A stretch of 64,000 nucleotides of DNA, from NCBI GenBank assembly GCA_016196755.1, contig JACPXC010000007.1, positions 1 through 64,000 on the forward strand. The letters are read 5' to 3'. The notes under the pieces are model-generated. The model saw nothing but the letters and a program-made list of their open reading frames with translations, did not search any database and had not been told where the DNA came from. The DNA is from Elusimicrobiota bacterium. GTDB lineage: Bacteria > Elusimicrobiota > Elusimicrobia > UBA1565. The translations under genes were made by a program, and so were the position numbers. This document shows positions 9,165 through 18,949 of the stretch, piece after piece. How positions within the stretch are numbered: the first letter of the stretch is position 1; each line of letters starts with the position of its first letter.

Positions 9165-9842
9165 ATGCTCGCCTGGGCCCTGCTCTTCGCCCTGGCCGCC
9201 CCCGCCGCGGCCTCCGACAGCGAGGCTGTGGTGCTCTGGCAGGAGCGCTACCTGTGGGACGGTCTGCTCCAGGCCCGCGACCGCGCGGCCCGGGTCTCGG
9301 CCGATCCGCGGCTCGTCGAGGTGGTCAAGGCCATCGCCTACCAGGCCGCCCAGCAGACCGCCAACCTCGAGCAGATCCGCAACTACGCCAAGGCCCAGAC
9401 CGACAACCTGCGCTACGCCTTCGCCCAGGAGGACCCCAACCCCAGCCTGGCCGTCATCCAGGGCAACTTCAAGACCCTGGCGGCGGGCTCCGAGCAGGTA
9501 CGCAACAACCTCTACTACCTGACCGCCCGCCTGCGCCTGTGCCAGACCCAGGCCCTGCCCGACGCGAAGCTCACCGAGAACGCCATGCTCGTCATCGCCC
9601 AGATCCAGCAGATCCAGCTCCGCCTCAACGACCTCTACCTCGACACCTCCTCGGCCCACGCCCAGGTCAAGCGGGAGACCTGGGCCGGCGACGACTTCTT
9701 CCGCTTCTCCTCGGAGTACCTCCTGCGCGCCGTCGTCGAGGTGCAGGACTCCGTGTTCACGGTCTACAACGCCGCCTTCGAGCTCTACCAGCTCTCCCAG
9801 CCCGACCCCAACGCCCCCCCGCAAGCCGCTCCCGCCAACTAG
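9165..9842 (+). CDS. secreted helical protein of unknown function
   Basis: A 225-residue product with a short signal peptide ([19 protein letters not shown]). The mature part is almost wholly alpha-helical and Gln-rich ([37 protein letters not shown]), suggesting a helical bundle or coiled coil; the tail [13 protein letters not shown] is disordered. No family recognised. It begins two bases after the aldolase stop, so it is probably cotranscribed with it. The product is confidently real (strong codon bias); the function is unknown. Confidence 0.65.
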   Translation: MLAWALLFALAAPAAASDSEAVVLWQERYLWDGLLQARDRAARVSADPRLVEVVKAIAYQAAQQTANLEQIRNYAKAQTDNLRYAFAQEDPNPSLAVIQGNFKTLAAGSEQVRNNLYYLTARLRLCQTQALPDAKLTENAMLVIAQIQQIQLRLNDLYLDTSSAHAQVKRETWAGDDFFRFSSEYLLRAVVEVQDSVFTVYNAAFELYQLSQPDPNAPPQAAPAN

Positions 9843-9861
9843 CCGTCTTCGTCGGATTTCG

Positions 9862-9867
9862 TATAAT
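9862..9867 (+). promoter_or_regulatory. -10 box TATAAT of the fructose-bisphosphate aldolase gene
   Basis: A perfect TATAAT 41 bases before ATG 9908. No convincing -35 is seen. Unlike many genes here, the transcript would have a leader of about 34 bases with a ribosome site (GGAG at 9895-9898, nine bases before the start). Confidence 0.55.
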
Positions 9868-9907
9868 GCCTCTCGCCCTTTAGACAGCTATCACGGAGAC
9901 ATACCCC

Positions 9908-10963
<1,056 letters not shown>

Positions 10964-12694
10964 CTAGCGCTTCGAGTAGGCGTAGAAATACGGGAAGCCG
11001 TCGCGGGCCAGGTTGCTGACGTTCTGTCCCGAGTCCAGGCCGCGCACGTTCTCGCGCGCGGCCGTGAACCTCACCGGCTCGTAGGTCGTCACGTGCGGGA
11101 CGTCGGCCGCCGCCAGCCGCGTCACCTCGCGGTAGGCGGCCATCCTCTCGGGGCCCCAGCCCATCGTCGCCGCCACCGCGATCAGGCGGTCGATCTCCGT
11201 GTTGCGGTAGCGCTGGACGCTAGGGTAATAGCCCGAGCCGGCCAGCAAGCCGTAGGCGAAGGTGTGCGGGTCCGGGTAGTCGGCGTCGTAGCTGGCGATG
11301 AAGAGCGGCAGCTCATGGCGCTCGGCCGCGGCGTAGAGCGCCTGGCTGGAGAGCGTCTTCACCTTCACGACAAAGCGCGGGTTGACCTTGGCCAAGCCGA
11401 CGCGCAGGAGCTCGGCGAGGACGGTGCGGTTCGCGTTGCTGGGGCTGTAGGCCAGGGTCAGCGTGAAGCCCCTGTTCCAGAGCTCGCCCCCGTAGGCTTT
11501 CTTCAGCGCCGCCGCGGCGCGGCCCAGGTCAAAGGCGCGCGCCGGCGCGTCGTCGAGGACCAGGCCCGGCGGGATGGGGCCGGAGCTCCGGCGGCCGCGC
11601 CCGGCGAGGCCGCGGCGGAGGTAGTCTTCGAAATCGAGCGCGAAGGCGAAGCCCTCGCGGACCGGCTTCTGCGCGAAGAAATCCGGCGGCACGCCCCGCC
11701 CATCGAGCTTCCCGCTGCCGAGGAAGGGAGAGCCCGGCTCGGTCCGGAAGGTGAAGAACACGATCTCGCCCGAGCCGCCGCCCGGCGGCGCCTCGACGAT
11801 CTTGACTCCCTTCACGGCGCGGGCGTCGTCGTAGTCGCGCGCGTCGAAGAAGGAACTGTCGGCCGCGCCCGACTCGAGCATCTGCAGGCGCACGGCCTTG
11901 CTGGCCGCCACGCGCAGGAGAACCCGCCCGAGAACGGCGGGCCCGCGCCAGTAGCCGTCGTGGCGCTCGAGCGTCAGTTGGCGGCCGTCGGCCCCGGCCA
12001 GGCGATAGGGGCCGGTCCCGTTCATGCGCTTGGTCAGGTGCGAGGCCCCGGGCGGCCGGTTGTTGTAGCGCTTCCAAGCCCCCTCGGAGCCGTCCCATTC
12101 GCCATGCTCGACGGCCCAGTCTCGGCTGACGACGATCGGCAGGGAGGCCACGACCCTGAGGAAGGCGGCCGCCGGGCGCGGGAGGCGCACGACGACCTCC
12201 TCTCCTTCGACGCGCACGGCGGCCTCCGCCGCTTTGAAATCGAGGCTGACGGCGCCTTTCGCGTCGCGCGTCGAGCCCACGCCTAGGATGGGCTCGAGCA
12301 GCAGCGCCGAGGGGCCGCCGGCCTCGTCGGCCAGCATGAAGCGCAGGAAGGAATAGCGGACGTCCTCGGGCGTCAGCAGGCGGCCGTCGTGGAACTTCAC
12401 GCCCTTGCGGACCGGGAAGCGGTAGGTGCGCAGGTCGGCGGAGAGCAGGCCGTTCTCGAGGGTGGGGACCTCGGCCGCCAGGAAGGGGATCAAGGAGTCC
12501 GGCTTCTTCACGTCGCCGAAGGTGATGAGCGGCTCGTAGACGTTGCCGGTGGCGATGATGCTGACCGGGTCGAAGGCCGCGGCCGGGTCGAAGGTGAACC
12601 AGGCGCGGGTCGTCAGATGGACGTAGGCGCCGGGGTCGCCCGCGGGCTGAGCCAGGGCGGAGGCGGCCAGCAGCGCGGCGAGGAAGGCTCTCAT
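10964..12694 (-). CDS. periplasmic peptide/solute-binding protein, family 5
   Basis: A 576-residue exported protein starting MRAFLAALLAASALAQ with signal cleavage near AQPAG. The family-5 (DppA/OppA/NikA) pattern is visible: NVYEPLITF, then a KGVKFHDGR-LTPEDVRYSF block, and further on ETLTLAYS-like strands and ADYPDPHTFAYGLL. These proteins deliver oligopeptides, nickel or similar ligands to an ABC importer. No permease or ATPase genes flank it, so it either works with components elsewhere or has another role. A longer reading frame exists upstream; 12694 is chosen because the signal peptide starts there. Confidence 0.85.
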   Translation of the reverse strand: MRAFLAALLAASALAQPAGDPGAYVHLTTRAWFTFDPAAAFDPVSIIATGNVYEPLITFGDVKKPDSLIPFLAAEVPTLENGLLSADLRTYRFPVRKGVKFHDGRLLTPEDVRYSFLRFMLADEAGGPSALLLEPILGVGSTRDAKGAVSLDFKAAEAAVRVEGEEVVVRLPRPAAAFLRVVASLPIVVSRDWAVEHGEWDGSEGAWKRYNNRPPGASHLTKRMNGTGPYRLAGADGRQLTLERHDGYWRGPAVLGRVLLRVAASKAVRLQMLESGAADSSFFDARDYDDARAVKGVKIVEAPPGGGSGEIVFFTFRTEPGSPFLGSGKLDGRGVPPDFFAQKPVREGFAFALDFEDYLRRGLAGRGRRSSGPIPPGLVLDDAPARAFDLGRAAAALKKAYGGELWNRGFTLTLAYSPSNANRTVLAELLRVGLAKVNPRFVVKVKTLSSQALYAAAERHELPLFIASYDADYPDPHTFAYGLLAGSGYYPSVQRYRNTEIDRLIAVAATMGWGPERMAAYREVTRLAAADVPHVTTYEPVRFTAARENVRGLDSGQNVSNLARDGFPYFYAYSKR

Positions 12695-12772
12695 CCTGGG
12701 GAAGGGTAGGCCGTACTTCAACCTGGGTCAATAGCCCCTGGAATCCCGGCGACTCCGCGGTTAGCCTATCGG

Positions 12773-13708
12773 ATGCCCGCGCGGGTAGCCCTCCTGCTCC
12801 TCTTATCAGCCGTCCTGCGCGCCGCGGAATTCTCCCTGCCTGGCGTCGACTTCGGCGCACTGCGCCGGCAGGCCGCCGCGGCCCCGGCCGTCCCGGGCGC
12901 CCCCCAGGCCGCCAAGCAGCAAGCCTTGGTCGTCATCACCCCGACCAACCTCACCCTCTCGGCCGCCTCCGACTGGGCCGACGTCCCCGAGGGCATGCGC
13001 CAGGCGCTCGTCACGGTCCGAGCCGCCGAGGGCGCCGCCGTCGACCTGCGCGAGGTCACGCTCGAGGTGGCCGAGGTCCGCAACGGCGGAGACTACGCCC
13101 CCGGCGAGGGGACTCTGGCCCTCTCCCGAAACGACGGCACGGAGTGGGCCTACACCCCCTTCACCGAGCATAAGAACGAGAAGCGGCCCCGGACCATCAG
13201 CGTCGTCATCGTCCCCAAGCTGGCCGGCCGCCCCGCCGGCGAGCCCGTCACCCTCGAGGTCCGCCCCTTCTTCCTGCACGTCACCGGCTTCCACTCCCAC
13301 GGCCCGCGCGCGCGCGCGCATCCGCCGAACTCCGACGACTACACCCTGGCCTGGCGGTACGCGAAGTGGAAGTACGACGTCGACACCGGCGACTCCACGA
13401 CGATCCGCTACGACCCCGCGCTGACGACGATGGGCGCCACCAACCCCGGGGCGTTCAACGTCGGCCGCAACGTCCGCCTGGGCCCCACCGCCTTCCTCTC
13501 GGAGAACCACGCCGCCAGCGTCCTCGGGCACGAGAACGTCCACGCCGGACAGAGCCTCTACACCCTGCTCTCCAGCGCCCGCGCCGAGCCGCCGGCCTAC
13601 CAATGGGAGATCGACAACGCCGCGGCGCTCGGCACCGGCGACCGCTACGTGACCGAGTGCCGCGGCTACCAGGCCTACTACCGTGGCGAGGGTCCCCGGC
13701 CCGACTAG
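12773..13708 (+). CDS. secreted zinc-metallopeptidase candidate (HENVH)
   Basis: A 311-residue product with a signal peptide (MPARVALLLLLSAVLRAAEF). The N-terminal two thirds is strand-rich and unrecognised (residues about 50-170). Near the C-terminus LGHENVHAGQ supplies an HExxH zinc motif (His253, Glu254, His257); Glu279 in QWEIDNAA, 22 residues later, could be the third ligand of a gluzincin. No protease family matched by eye. Its stop overlaps the stop of the convergent pilin gene. TAGCCT at 12762-12767 lies five bases before the ATG, a weak near-leaderless -10. Confidence 0.6.
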   Translation: MPARVALLLLLSAVLRAAEFSLPGVDFGALRRQAAAAPAVPGAPQAAKQQALVVITPTNLTLSAASDWADVPEGMRQALVTVRAAEGAAVDLREVTLEVAEVRNGGDYAPGEGTLALSRNDGTEWAYTPFTEHKNEKRPRTISVVIVPKLAGRPAGEPVTLEVRPFFLHVTGFHSHGPRARAHPPNSDDYTLAWRYAKWKYDVDTGDSTTIRYDPALTTMGATNPGAFNVGRNVRLGPTAFLSENHAASVLGHENVHAGQSLYTLLSSARAEPPAYQWEIDNAAALGTGDRYVTECRGYQAYYRGEGPRPD

Positions 13709-14130
13709 TACTCCTGCCACATCGTCGACTTCGAGTCGGTATGGCTGCAGTCCACCATGATGTCCCCGTACCCCGTGTCGGCGGGATCGGAATCAAAGAT
13801 CCAGGCCCCCGCGTCGGTCAGCCCCGTGGACTCCGAGCCCAGGACGATGCTCGCGCCGGCCGCGTGGTAGGGCGGCGCATGCGCCTTCGGGATCTTGTTT
13901 AGATACTTGCCGTTGATGGTCAGCGAGGCGGGATCCGAGGGGAACATGCCCTCCATGTCGGCGTAGTAGATGGTCAGAGCGCTGCGGACGGCGCCGAGGT
14001 TGCCCTTGGTCGCCCCCTCGTTGGACTTGCGCACGAGCTCGGCGAACTTCGGGATGGCGATGGCCGCCAGTATGCCGATGATGGCGACCACGATCATGAG
14101 CTCGATGAGCGTGAAACCCTTGCGCGTCAT
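13705..14130 (-). CDS. type IV pilin / pseudopilin (GspG-like)
   Basis: A 141-residue prepilin. MTRKGFTLIEL is the class III signal: PilD would cut after Gly5 and methylate Phe6, with Glu10 of the mature helix conserved. The hydrophobic helix IVVAIIGILAAIAIPKF follows, then a short C-terminal domain (GNLGAVRSALTIYYADMEG, MFPSDPASLT) with two aspartate-rich loops near DSDPADTGYGD that resemble the calcium loop of pseudopilins. The very short helix-plus-small-domain form is common in Elusimicrobiota. No assembly genes are nearby. It is transcribed divergently from the GH3 gene. Confidence 0.85.
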   Translation of the reverse strand: MTRKGFTLIELMIVVAIIGILAAIAIPKFAELVRKSNEGATKGNLGAVRSALTIYYADMEGMFPSDPASLTINGKYLNKIPKAHAPPYHAAGASIVLGSESTGLTDAGAWIFDSDPADTGYGDIMVDCSHTDSKSTMWQEY

Positions 14131-14138
14131 GAAGCGAT

Positions 14139-14160
14139 ATCGTAGCTCATTTGTTACCAT
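14139..14160. promoter_or_regulatory. divergent -10 elements of the pilin and GH3 genes
   Basis: Plus strand: TGT-TACCAT (14152-14160) ends exactly six bases before GTG 14167, implying a leaderless transcript. Minus strand: TACGAT covers 14144-14139, eight bases before the pilin ATG. The two hexamers lie 10 bases apart, so polymerases would compete. Confidence 0.45.
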
Positions 14161-14166
14161 CCGAAA

Positions 14167-15645
14167 GTGACCGCCCCGTTCCTGTTCGGCTTCGAAGGCA
14201 AACGCGTCTCGCGCGCCACGGCGCGGCTGCTGCGCGACACCGAGGCCGCGGGCGTCCTGCTCCTCAACCGCAACATAGACACCCCGGCTCAGACCCGCTC
14301 CCTGGTCCATGCGCTGGAGGACGCCGTCGGGCGGCGCCTCATCGTGGCCATCGACCACGAGGGCGGCTGGGTCATGCGCTTCACGACCGGGGTCACCTTC
14401 CTTCCCGGCAACGCCGCCCTGGGCCGCGCCGGCGACCCCGCCCTGGCCGAGCGAGCCGGAGGGATAGCCGCCCGGGAACTCTCGGCACTCGGGATCAACT
14501 TCAACCTCGCTCCCGTCCTCGACGTCCTGGGAGCGGGCTACAACCCCGGTATCGGCATCCGCTCCTTTGGCCGGGACCCGTACCTTGTCGGAAAGCTCGG
14601 CGCGGCCTTCATCTGTGGCCAAGAAGGCCACGGCGTCGCCGCCTGCGTCAAGCACTTCCCGGGCAAGGGCGCGGCCATGGTGGACGCGCACGTCGACCTG
14701 CCGGTGGTCAAGATATCGGGAAGCGAGTTGCGGAACGTCCACCTCGCCCCGTTCAAAGCCGCCATTAAGAACGGCGTCGCGGCAGTCATGACCTCGCACG
14801 TCCTGATGCCCGCCCTCGACAGCAAGAACCCCGCCACCTTCTCGCGCAAAGTGGCCCACGGCTTACTCCGCAAACAGCTGGGGTTCAAGGGCCTCATCGT
14901 CTCCGACGACCTCTGCATGGGCGCCATCACCAAACGCCTGCCCGTGGGAAAGGCGGCCGCGGCGGCCTTGGCCGCCGGCCACGACCTGCTCATCGTCGCC
15001 CACGGAGAAAGCCTGATGCGCGAGGCCGCCGAGGCGGCCGGCCTGACCCTCGAAGGGCGGCCCGAGCGCGCGGCCATCGCGGCCCGCCTGGCCGCCTTCG
15101 CTCGGCGCTGGACGGGACGCAAGACAGGTCCCTCCCCCACCCCCGACGACGCGCTGGCCCGCCAGATCGCCCGGGCGGCGGTCGAGCACCTGCGCGTGGG
15201 CGGCGCCACCCTGCCGCTGCGCTGGCCGGCCTGGGAACGCCCGCGCATCCTGGCCGTCCTGCCCGACCTGACCGAGGTCCAAGACCGCTTCGCCTTCGAG
15301 GACGGTCCCCAGGGTCCGGCGAAGCGCCTCTCGGCCGCGCTCAAGCGCTGGCCGGCGAAGGTCTCCTTCACCAAGGCCGGCGTGCTCTCGGAAACCGTCC
15401 CTGTCGGACTCAAGGCCGCGGCCAAGCGCGCCGACCTCGTGCTGTTCTTCTGCTTCGAGGCCCGCCGCTTCCCCGGCCAGCGCGCCGCGCTCGAGACCCT
15501 GCGCGCCGCGGCCCGGACGAAACTGGTCGCCGTCCTTCTGCGCAGTCCCGCCGACCTAGACCTCCTGGGATCGGAGGATACGGCCCTGACCGCGCACGGC
15601 TACCGGCACAGCCAATTGGACGCTCTCCTGGGGGCGCTGCGATGA
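14167..15645 (+). CDS. glycoside hydrolase family 3, beta-N-acetylhexosaminidase (NagZ-like)
   Basis: A 492-residue protein from GTG 14167. GH3 marks: IDHEGGWVMR at about 62-71, KHFPGKG at 162-168 with Asp173/His175 (the His/Asp acid-base dyad peculiar to NagZ-type enzymes) and the nucleophile in IVSDDLCMGA (Asp247 or 248). NagZ removes N-acetylglucosamine from muropeptides in peptidoglycan recycling. It is longer than E. coli NagZ (341) because of a C-terminal domain of about 150 residues, as seen in Gram-positive and other long homologues. No signal peptide. The HEAT-like gene follows by ATGA overlap. Confidence 0.85.
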   Translation: MTAPFLFGFEGKRVSRATARLLRDTEAAGVLLLNRNIDTPAQTRSLVHALEDAVGRRLIVAIDHEGGWVMRFTTGVTFLPGNAALGRAGDPALAERAGGIAARELSALGINFNLAPVLDVLGAGYNPGIGIRSFGRDPYLVGKLGAAFICGQEGHGVAACVKHFPGKGAAMVDAHVDLPVVKISGSELRNVHLAPFKAAIKNGVAAVMTSHVLMPALDSKNPATFSRKVAHGLLRKQLGFKGLIVSDDLCMGAITKRLPVGKAAAAALAAGHDLLIVAHGESLMREAAEAAGLTLEGRPERAAIAARLAAFARRWTGRKTGPSPTPDDALARQIARAAVEHLRVGGATLPLRWPAWERPRILAVLPDLTEVQDRFAFEDGPQGPAKRLSAALKRWPAKVSFTKAGVLSETVPVGLKAAAKRADLVLFFCFEARRFPGQRAALETLRAAARTKLVAVLLRSPADLDLLGSEDTALTAHGYRHSQLDALLGALR

Positions 15646-16823
15646 GGAGTCTAGGTTTTGTGGTCTTATTGGCCACACCCATATTCGCCCAACACCGCTA
15701 CGAGGTGATCAACGCGGGGGAGTCCGTCGAGGTTCGCTCCGTCCCTGAGGCCCCGCCGCCCAGCCCGAAGGAGCTGGAAGCGCAGTCCTTCTTCAGCGAC
15801 GTCCCCCCCCTGGTCATCGCCTCGACCTGGTCCGTGGCCGACTTGGCCCAAGCCTGGACTTTCGCGGCCCGGGAAGCGGACCGGGTCCGCCTGCTCGAAC
15901 GCCTCGGGCAGACCAAAGCCAGGAGCGACTCCGACCTGCGCTGGCTCATGAACCTCTACGGCAGGGGCGACCCGGCCGCGCGTGCCAAGGTCGAAGCCTC
16001 GGTGGCCCTGCTCGGGCCGGCCGAAGCCGTGGCGGCCCCGTTCTTCGAGCTGCTCCTGGAGGACGAGGACCCCAAGCTCCAGGCCCTGGGGCTGGCGGGG
16101 GCCGCGCGCCTGCGCTCCCCCCGCTCCCTGAAGCTCATCCGCGCGCTGGCCGAGAAGCCCTTCTCGGTCCCGGAACCGACCCTGGCGATGTCGCCTATCG
16201 ACGCCAACCGCTGGGGCCTGCAGTTCGCCGCCCTGGGCGTGCTGGCCGCCTGGCAAGGCCCCAAGGTCCTTCCCCTAATCCTCAAGCGCGCGCAGGAGAG
16301 CCCGATCGTCGCCGAGCTGGCCGCGGCGCATTTCTGGACCGAGGGCTTCGACCGCTATGTGGCCTGGTCGGAGTCCAAGAAGCCCGCCGACCAGGCCCGG
16401 GCCGCCCGAGCCTGGGCCGCCCCCGCCCCGCTCGAGGCCCTGCGCGCCACCAAGGGCAAGCTCTGGGCCCTGCTGTTCTCGAAGCGCCGGCCCGAGACTC
16501 GGCACCGCGCCGCGATCAAGCTGGGCCTGGTCTGCGATGACGTCGACCTCGACCGTCTGCTGGCCGAGCGGGCCAAAGCCGCCCCGAGCGAGCGTCCGCT
16601 CCTCGACACGGCCTTGTTCGCCTCCCGCAGCGCGAAAGCCGTCCCCATCCTCCTAAGCTACGCCAAGGAGGCCCCCGACCCGCTAGCCCGCGCCGGGGCC
16701 CTGTTCCAGCTCCGGAGCGCGCTGCCGCGCGAGGAGTATCGGGCCCTGCTCAAATGGGTGACGGAGCACGACGCCGACCGCGAGAACCGGGCCAACGCCG
16801 CGGCCGAGTTGGTGGTCCCCTAA
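15642..16823 (+). CDS. secreted HEAT-repeat-like protein
   Basis: A 393-residue product with a signal peptide (MRSLGFVVLLATPIFAQ). After a Pro-rich stretch (about residues 35-50) the protein is a run of paired helices resembling HEAT/armadillo repeats: ALGLAGAARLRSPRSLKLIRAL, FAALGVLAAWQGPKVLPLIL, RAGALFQLRSALPREEYRALL. Such solenoids bind other proteins. No catalytic residues are apparent. It is coupled by ATGA overlap to the GH3 gene, so an envelope role beside peptidoglycan recycling is a guess only. Confidence 0.65.
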   Translation: MRSLGFVVLLATPIFAQHRYEVINAGESVEVRSVPEAPPPSPKELEAQSFFSDVPPLVIASTWSVADLAQAWTFAAREADRVRLLERLGQTKARSDSDLRWLMNLYGRGDPAARAKVEASVALLGPAEAVAAPFFELLLEDEDPKLQALGLAGAARLRSPRSLKLIRALAEKPFSVPEPTLAMSPIDANRWGLQFAALGVLAAWQGPKVLPLILKRAQESPIVAELAAAHFWTEGFDRYVAWSESKKPADQARAARAWAAPAPLEALRATKGKLWALLFSKRRPETRHRAAIKLGLVCDDVDLDRLLAERAKAAPSERPLLDTALFASRSAKAVPILLSYAKEAPDPLARAGALFQLRSALPREEYRALLKWVTEHDADRENRANAAAELVVP

Positions 16824-16828
16824 CTTTG

Positions 16829-16834
16829 TAGACT
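16829..16834 (+). promoter_or_regulatory. -10 box TAGACT seven bases before the HD-GYP gene start
   Basis: TAGACT followed by seven bases and ATG 16842, the same leaderless geometry seen at several other starts in this window. No ribosome site precedes the ATG. Confidence 0.4.
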
Positions 16835-16841
16835 TCCGGCC

Positions 16842-18011
16842 ATGCCCGCCGTCTGGGTCTTGGCCATCCTCTGCGCCGGCCTCGGCGCCGCCCTTTGGGC
16901 GGCCCTCTCCGCCCTGCAGGCCGCGCGCCGTGCCGCCCCTGACCCCGCCCTGGCCGGCGCCGGCGGTCGAGCCGCCCTGGGCCGCCTCGACGAGATGATC
17001 ACGATGCTGCTGGCGCTCCACGAGTATGGGGCCGCCAAAGCCGGCACGGTCTCCCATCAGGAGCTCTGCACCCTGGCCCTGGACCAGGCCTGCCGCCTCA
17101 TGGGCTCCGAGCGCGGCACGGCCATGCTCCACGACCCCGAGACCGACCTGCTCACCGTGGTGGCCGCGAAGACCGCGCCCTCCGATCCGCCGCCGGCCCT
17201 GTCGCTCAAGCCCGGGGAAGGCGTGGCCGGCCGGGCCTTCTCCCAAGGCAAGCCGCTGTGGGTCCCCTCCGAGCTGATGCTCTCGGTCCCCATGCTGCTG
17301 GGTGCTAAGGCGGTCGGGGTGCTAAACGTAGGCGCCGCCGGCGACGCCGCTCCCGACGAGGCCAAGCTGCGCTTTCTGTCCCTGTTGGCCGGCGAGACGG
17401 CGCTCGTCCTCCACGGCCAGCGGCTCTACGACGACCTGCAGATCTTCTTCCTCGAGATGGTCCAGATGCTGGCCCGCGCCGTCGACGCCAAGGACCTCTA
17501 CAAGCAGGACCACGCCGAGCACGGCCGGCGGCTGGCCGCGGCCGCGGCGCGCGAGCTCGGCCTGCCCGACCAGATGGCCCGCTACGTCGAGTACGCGATG
17601 ATGCTCCACGGCATCGGCAAGATGGGGATCGACCAGGCCCTGCTCGCCAAGCCCGGCAAGCTCACCCCCGAGGAGTTCGAGCAGGTCAAGAAGCACACCG
17701 CCATCGGCCACCGCATCCTCGCCCGCGTGCGCTTCCTGGGGCCGGTGGCGAAGATGGTCCTCTACCACCAAGAGTGGTTCAACGGCAAGGGCTACCCCGA
17801 GGGCCTGCGCGGCGAGGAGATCCCGCTCGGCTCGCGCATCGTGGCAGTCGTCAACGCCTGGGAGGCCATGCTCTCCGACCGGCCCTACCGCCGCGCGCTG
17901 ACCCGCGAGGCCGCCACCGCCGAGCTCAACAAGGGCTCCGGCCAGCAGTTCGACCCCAAGGTCGTGGAAGCCTTCCTGAAGGCCGAGGGCAAGAACGGTT
18001 CGGCGGCGTGA
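16842..18011 (+). CDS. membrane-anchored GAF plus degenerate HD-GYP protein
   Basis: A 389-residue protein: one N-terminal membrane helix (about 2-25), a GAF domain (about 60-190) and an HD-GYP domain (about 200-380). HD-GYP enzymes hydrolyse cyclic di-GMP. Here the fold and the GYP loop (NGKGYPEGLRGEEIPLG) are intact, but metal ligands are replaced: HD becomes His256-Gly257 in MLHGIGKMG, the second His of the HHE motif becomes Gln310 (YHQEW), and the Asp of the ADAY motif becomes Asn338 (VVNAWEAM). It is therefore probably catalytically dead and may act as a cyclic-di-GMP sensor or adaptor. GTGA overlap with rsmI. Confidence 0.85.
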   Translation: MPAVWVLAILCAGLGAALWAALSALQAARRAAPDPALAGAGGRAALGRLDEMITMLLALHEYGAAKAGTVSHQELCTLALDQACRLMGSERGTAMLHDPETDLLTVVAAKTAPSDPPPALSLKPGEGVAGRAFSQGKPLWVPSELMLSVPMLLGAKAVGVLNVGAAGDAAPDEAKLRFLSLLAGETALVLHGQRLYDDLQIFFLEMVQMLARAVDAKDLYKQDHAEHGRRLAAAAARELGLPDQMARYVEYAMMLHGIGKMGIDQALLAKPGKLTPEEFEQVKKHTAIGHRILARVRFLGPVAKMVLYHQEWFNGKGYPEGLRGEEIPLGSRIVAVVNAWEAMLSDRPYRRALTREAATAELNKGSGQQFDPKVVEAFLKAEGKNGSAA

Positions 18012-18685
18012 GCCTGTTCCTGGTCGCCACGCCGCTGGGAAACCTGGAGGACCTCTCGGCGCGCGCCAAGCGGGTCTTGGGAGAGGTCAAGGCGGTCTAC
18101 TGCGAGGACACCCGGCGCACGCGGGGCCTGCTGACCCATCTAGGACTCTCCACCTCCCTGCTCCGCTACGACGACCACGACGACCGGGAGCTCGACCGCA
18201 TGCGCGAGCGGCTCAGGCGCGGCGACGACCTGGCCTTGGTGTCCGACGCGGGGACGCCGGTGCTGAGCGACCCGGGGCTCCGGATCGTGGCGGCGGCGAG
18301 AGCGGATAAGGTCCCCGTGATATCGGTGCCAGGGCCCTGCGCGGCCGCGGCAGCCGTCGCGGCGTCGGGGCTGCCGGGCGACTCGTTCGTTTTCATGGGC
18401 TTCCTGCCGCGGTCATCGGGCAAGCGCCGCAAGGCGTTGGGGGCGGCGGCCGTCCTCGAAAAGACCCTCGTGGTCTATGAGTCTCCGTTCCGGGTCGTTG
18501 AAATGCTCGAGGACGCGGTGGCGGCGTTGGGGCCTGATTGCCAAGCCGCCGTCTGCCGCGAGTTGACCAAGCTGCACGAAGAATGGCTGACCGGGACCGC
18601 CGACGAGGTGCGCGGCGTCTTGGCGGGGCGGGCCGAGATCCTGGGAGAGTTCGTCGTCGTCCTCCACCCGAGCACTAAGCCTTGA
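18008..18685 (+). CDS. rsmI: 16S rRNA 2'-O-ribose methyltransferase RsmI
   Basis: A 225-residue tetrapyrrole-methylase-fold enzyme from GTG 18008. Signature blocks are LFLVATPLGNLEDLSARA, YCEDTRRTRGLL, LALVSDAGTPVLSDPG, ISVPGPCAAAAA and GFLPRSSGKRRKAL. It methylates C1402 of 16S rRNA in the P-site region using S-adenosylmethionine. E. coli RsmI is about 286 residues; this form lacks the C-terminal extension, as in several phyla. GTGA overlap with the HD-GYP gene makes them one operon. Confidence 0.93.
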   Translation: MSLFLVATPLGNLEDLSARAKRVLGEVKAVYCEDTRRTRGLLTHLGLSTSLLRYDDHDDRELDRMRERLRRGDDLALVSDAGTPVLSDPGLRIVAAARADKVPVISVPGPCAAAAAVAASGLPGDSFVFMGFLPRSSGKRRKALGAAAVLEKTLVVYESPFRVVEMLEDAVAALGPDCQAAVCRELTKLHEEWLTGTADEVRGVLAGRAEILGEFVVVLHPSTKP

Positions 18686-18710
18686 TATTCTCCCACCCGT
18701 GACTTACACT
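18682..18710 (+). promoter_or_regulatory. strong sigma70-type promoter of vapBC
   Basis: TTGATA at 18682-18687, a 17-base spacer and TACACT at 18705-18710; each hexamer matches consensus at five of six positions. Transcription should start near 18717. Confidence 0.75.
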
Positions 18711-18713
18711 ATT

Positions 18714-18730
18714 CCTATCGACCAGATAGG
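18714..18730. promoter_or_regulatory. palindromic operator CCTATC-gacca-GATAGG
   Basis: A perfect 6-base dyad with a 5-base centre over the predicted transcription start, between the -10 box and the antitoxin start codon at 18740. This is the expected place for autorepression by VapB or the VapBC complex. The right arm GATAGGAG also supplies the ribosome site. Confidence 0.65.
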
Positions 18731-18739
18731 AGTAAGACA

Positions 18740-18949
18740 ATGACCCAGGTCACCATCTCCAGCAAATTCCAGGTCGTCATCCCGAAAGACATCCGCGGCC
18801 AGGCGCATCTCAAGAAGGGCGAGAAGCTGGTCGCGCTCTTCAAGGACGGCGTCATCACGCTCATCCCGGAGCGGCCTCTTAAATCTCTCCGAGGGACGTT
18901 TCGCGGGATGAACGCCGAAGGCGTCCGGGAAGAACGGGACCGCGCTTGA
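18740..18949 (+). CDS. vapB: VapB-type antitoxin (AbrB/SpoVT fold)
   Basis: A 69-residue protein. Residues 1-45 fit the swapped-hairpin AbrB fold (MTQVTISSKFQVVIPKDIR, then LKKGEKLVALFKDGVITLIP); the flexible tail wraps the toxin. It binds the palindrome at 18714 and neutralises the PIN toxin encoded next. The TGA overlaps the toxin's TTG start (TTGA), giving tight translational coupling. Confidence 0.88.
   Translation: MTQVTISSKFQVVIPKDIRGQAHLKKGEKLVALFKDGVITLIPERPLKSLRGTFRGMNAEGVREERDRA

Noticed and set aside
10964-12694. Complete ABC peptide importer
   Set aside because: Only the binding protein is present; neighbours are fbaB and a secreted protein, with no permease or ATPase.
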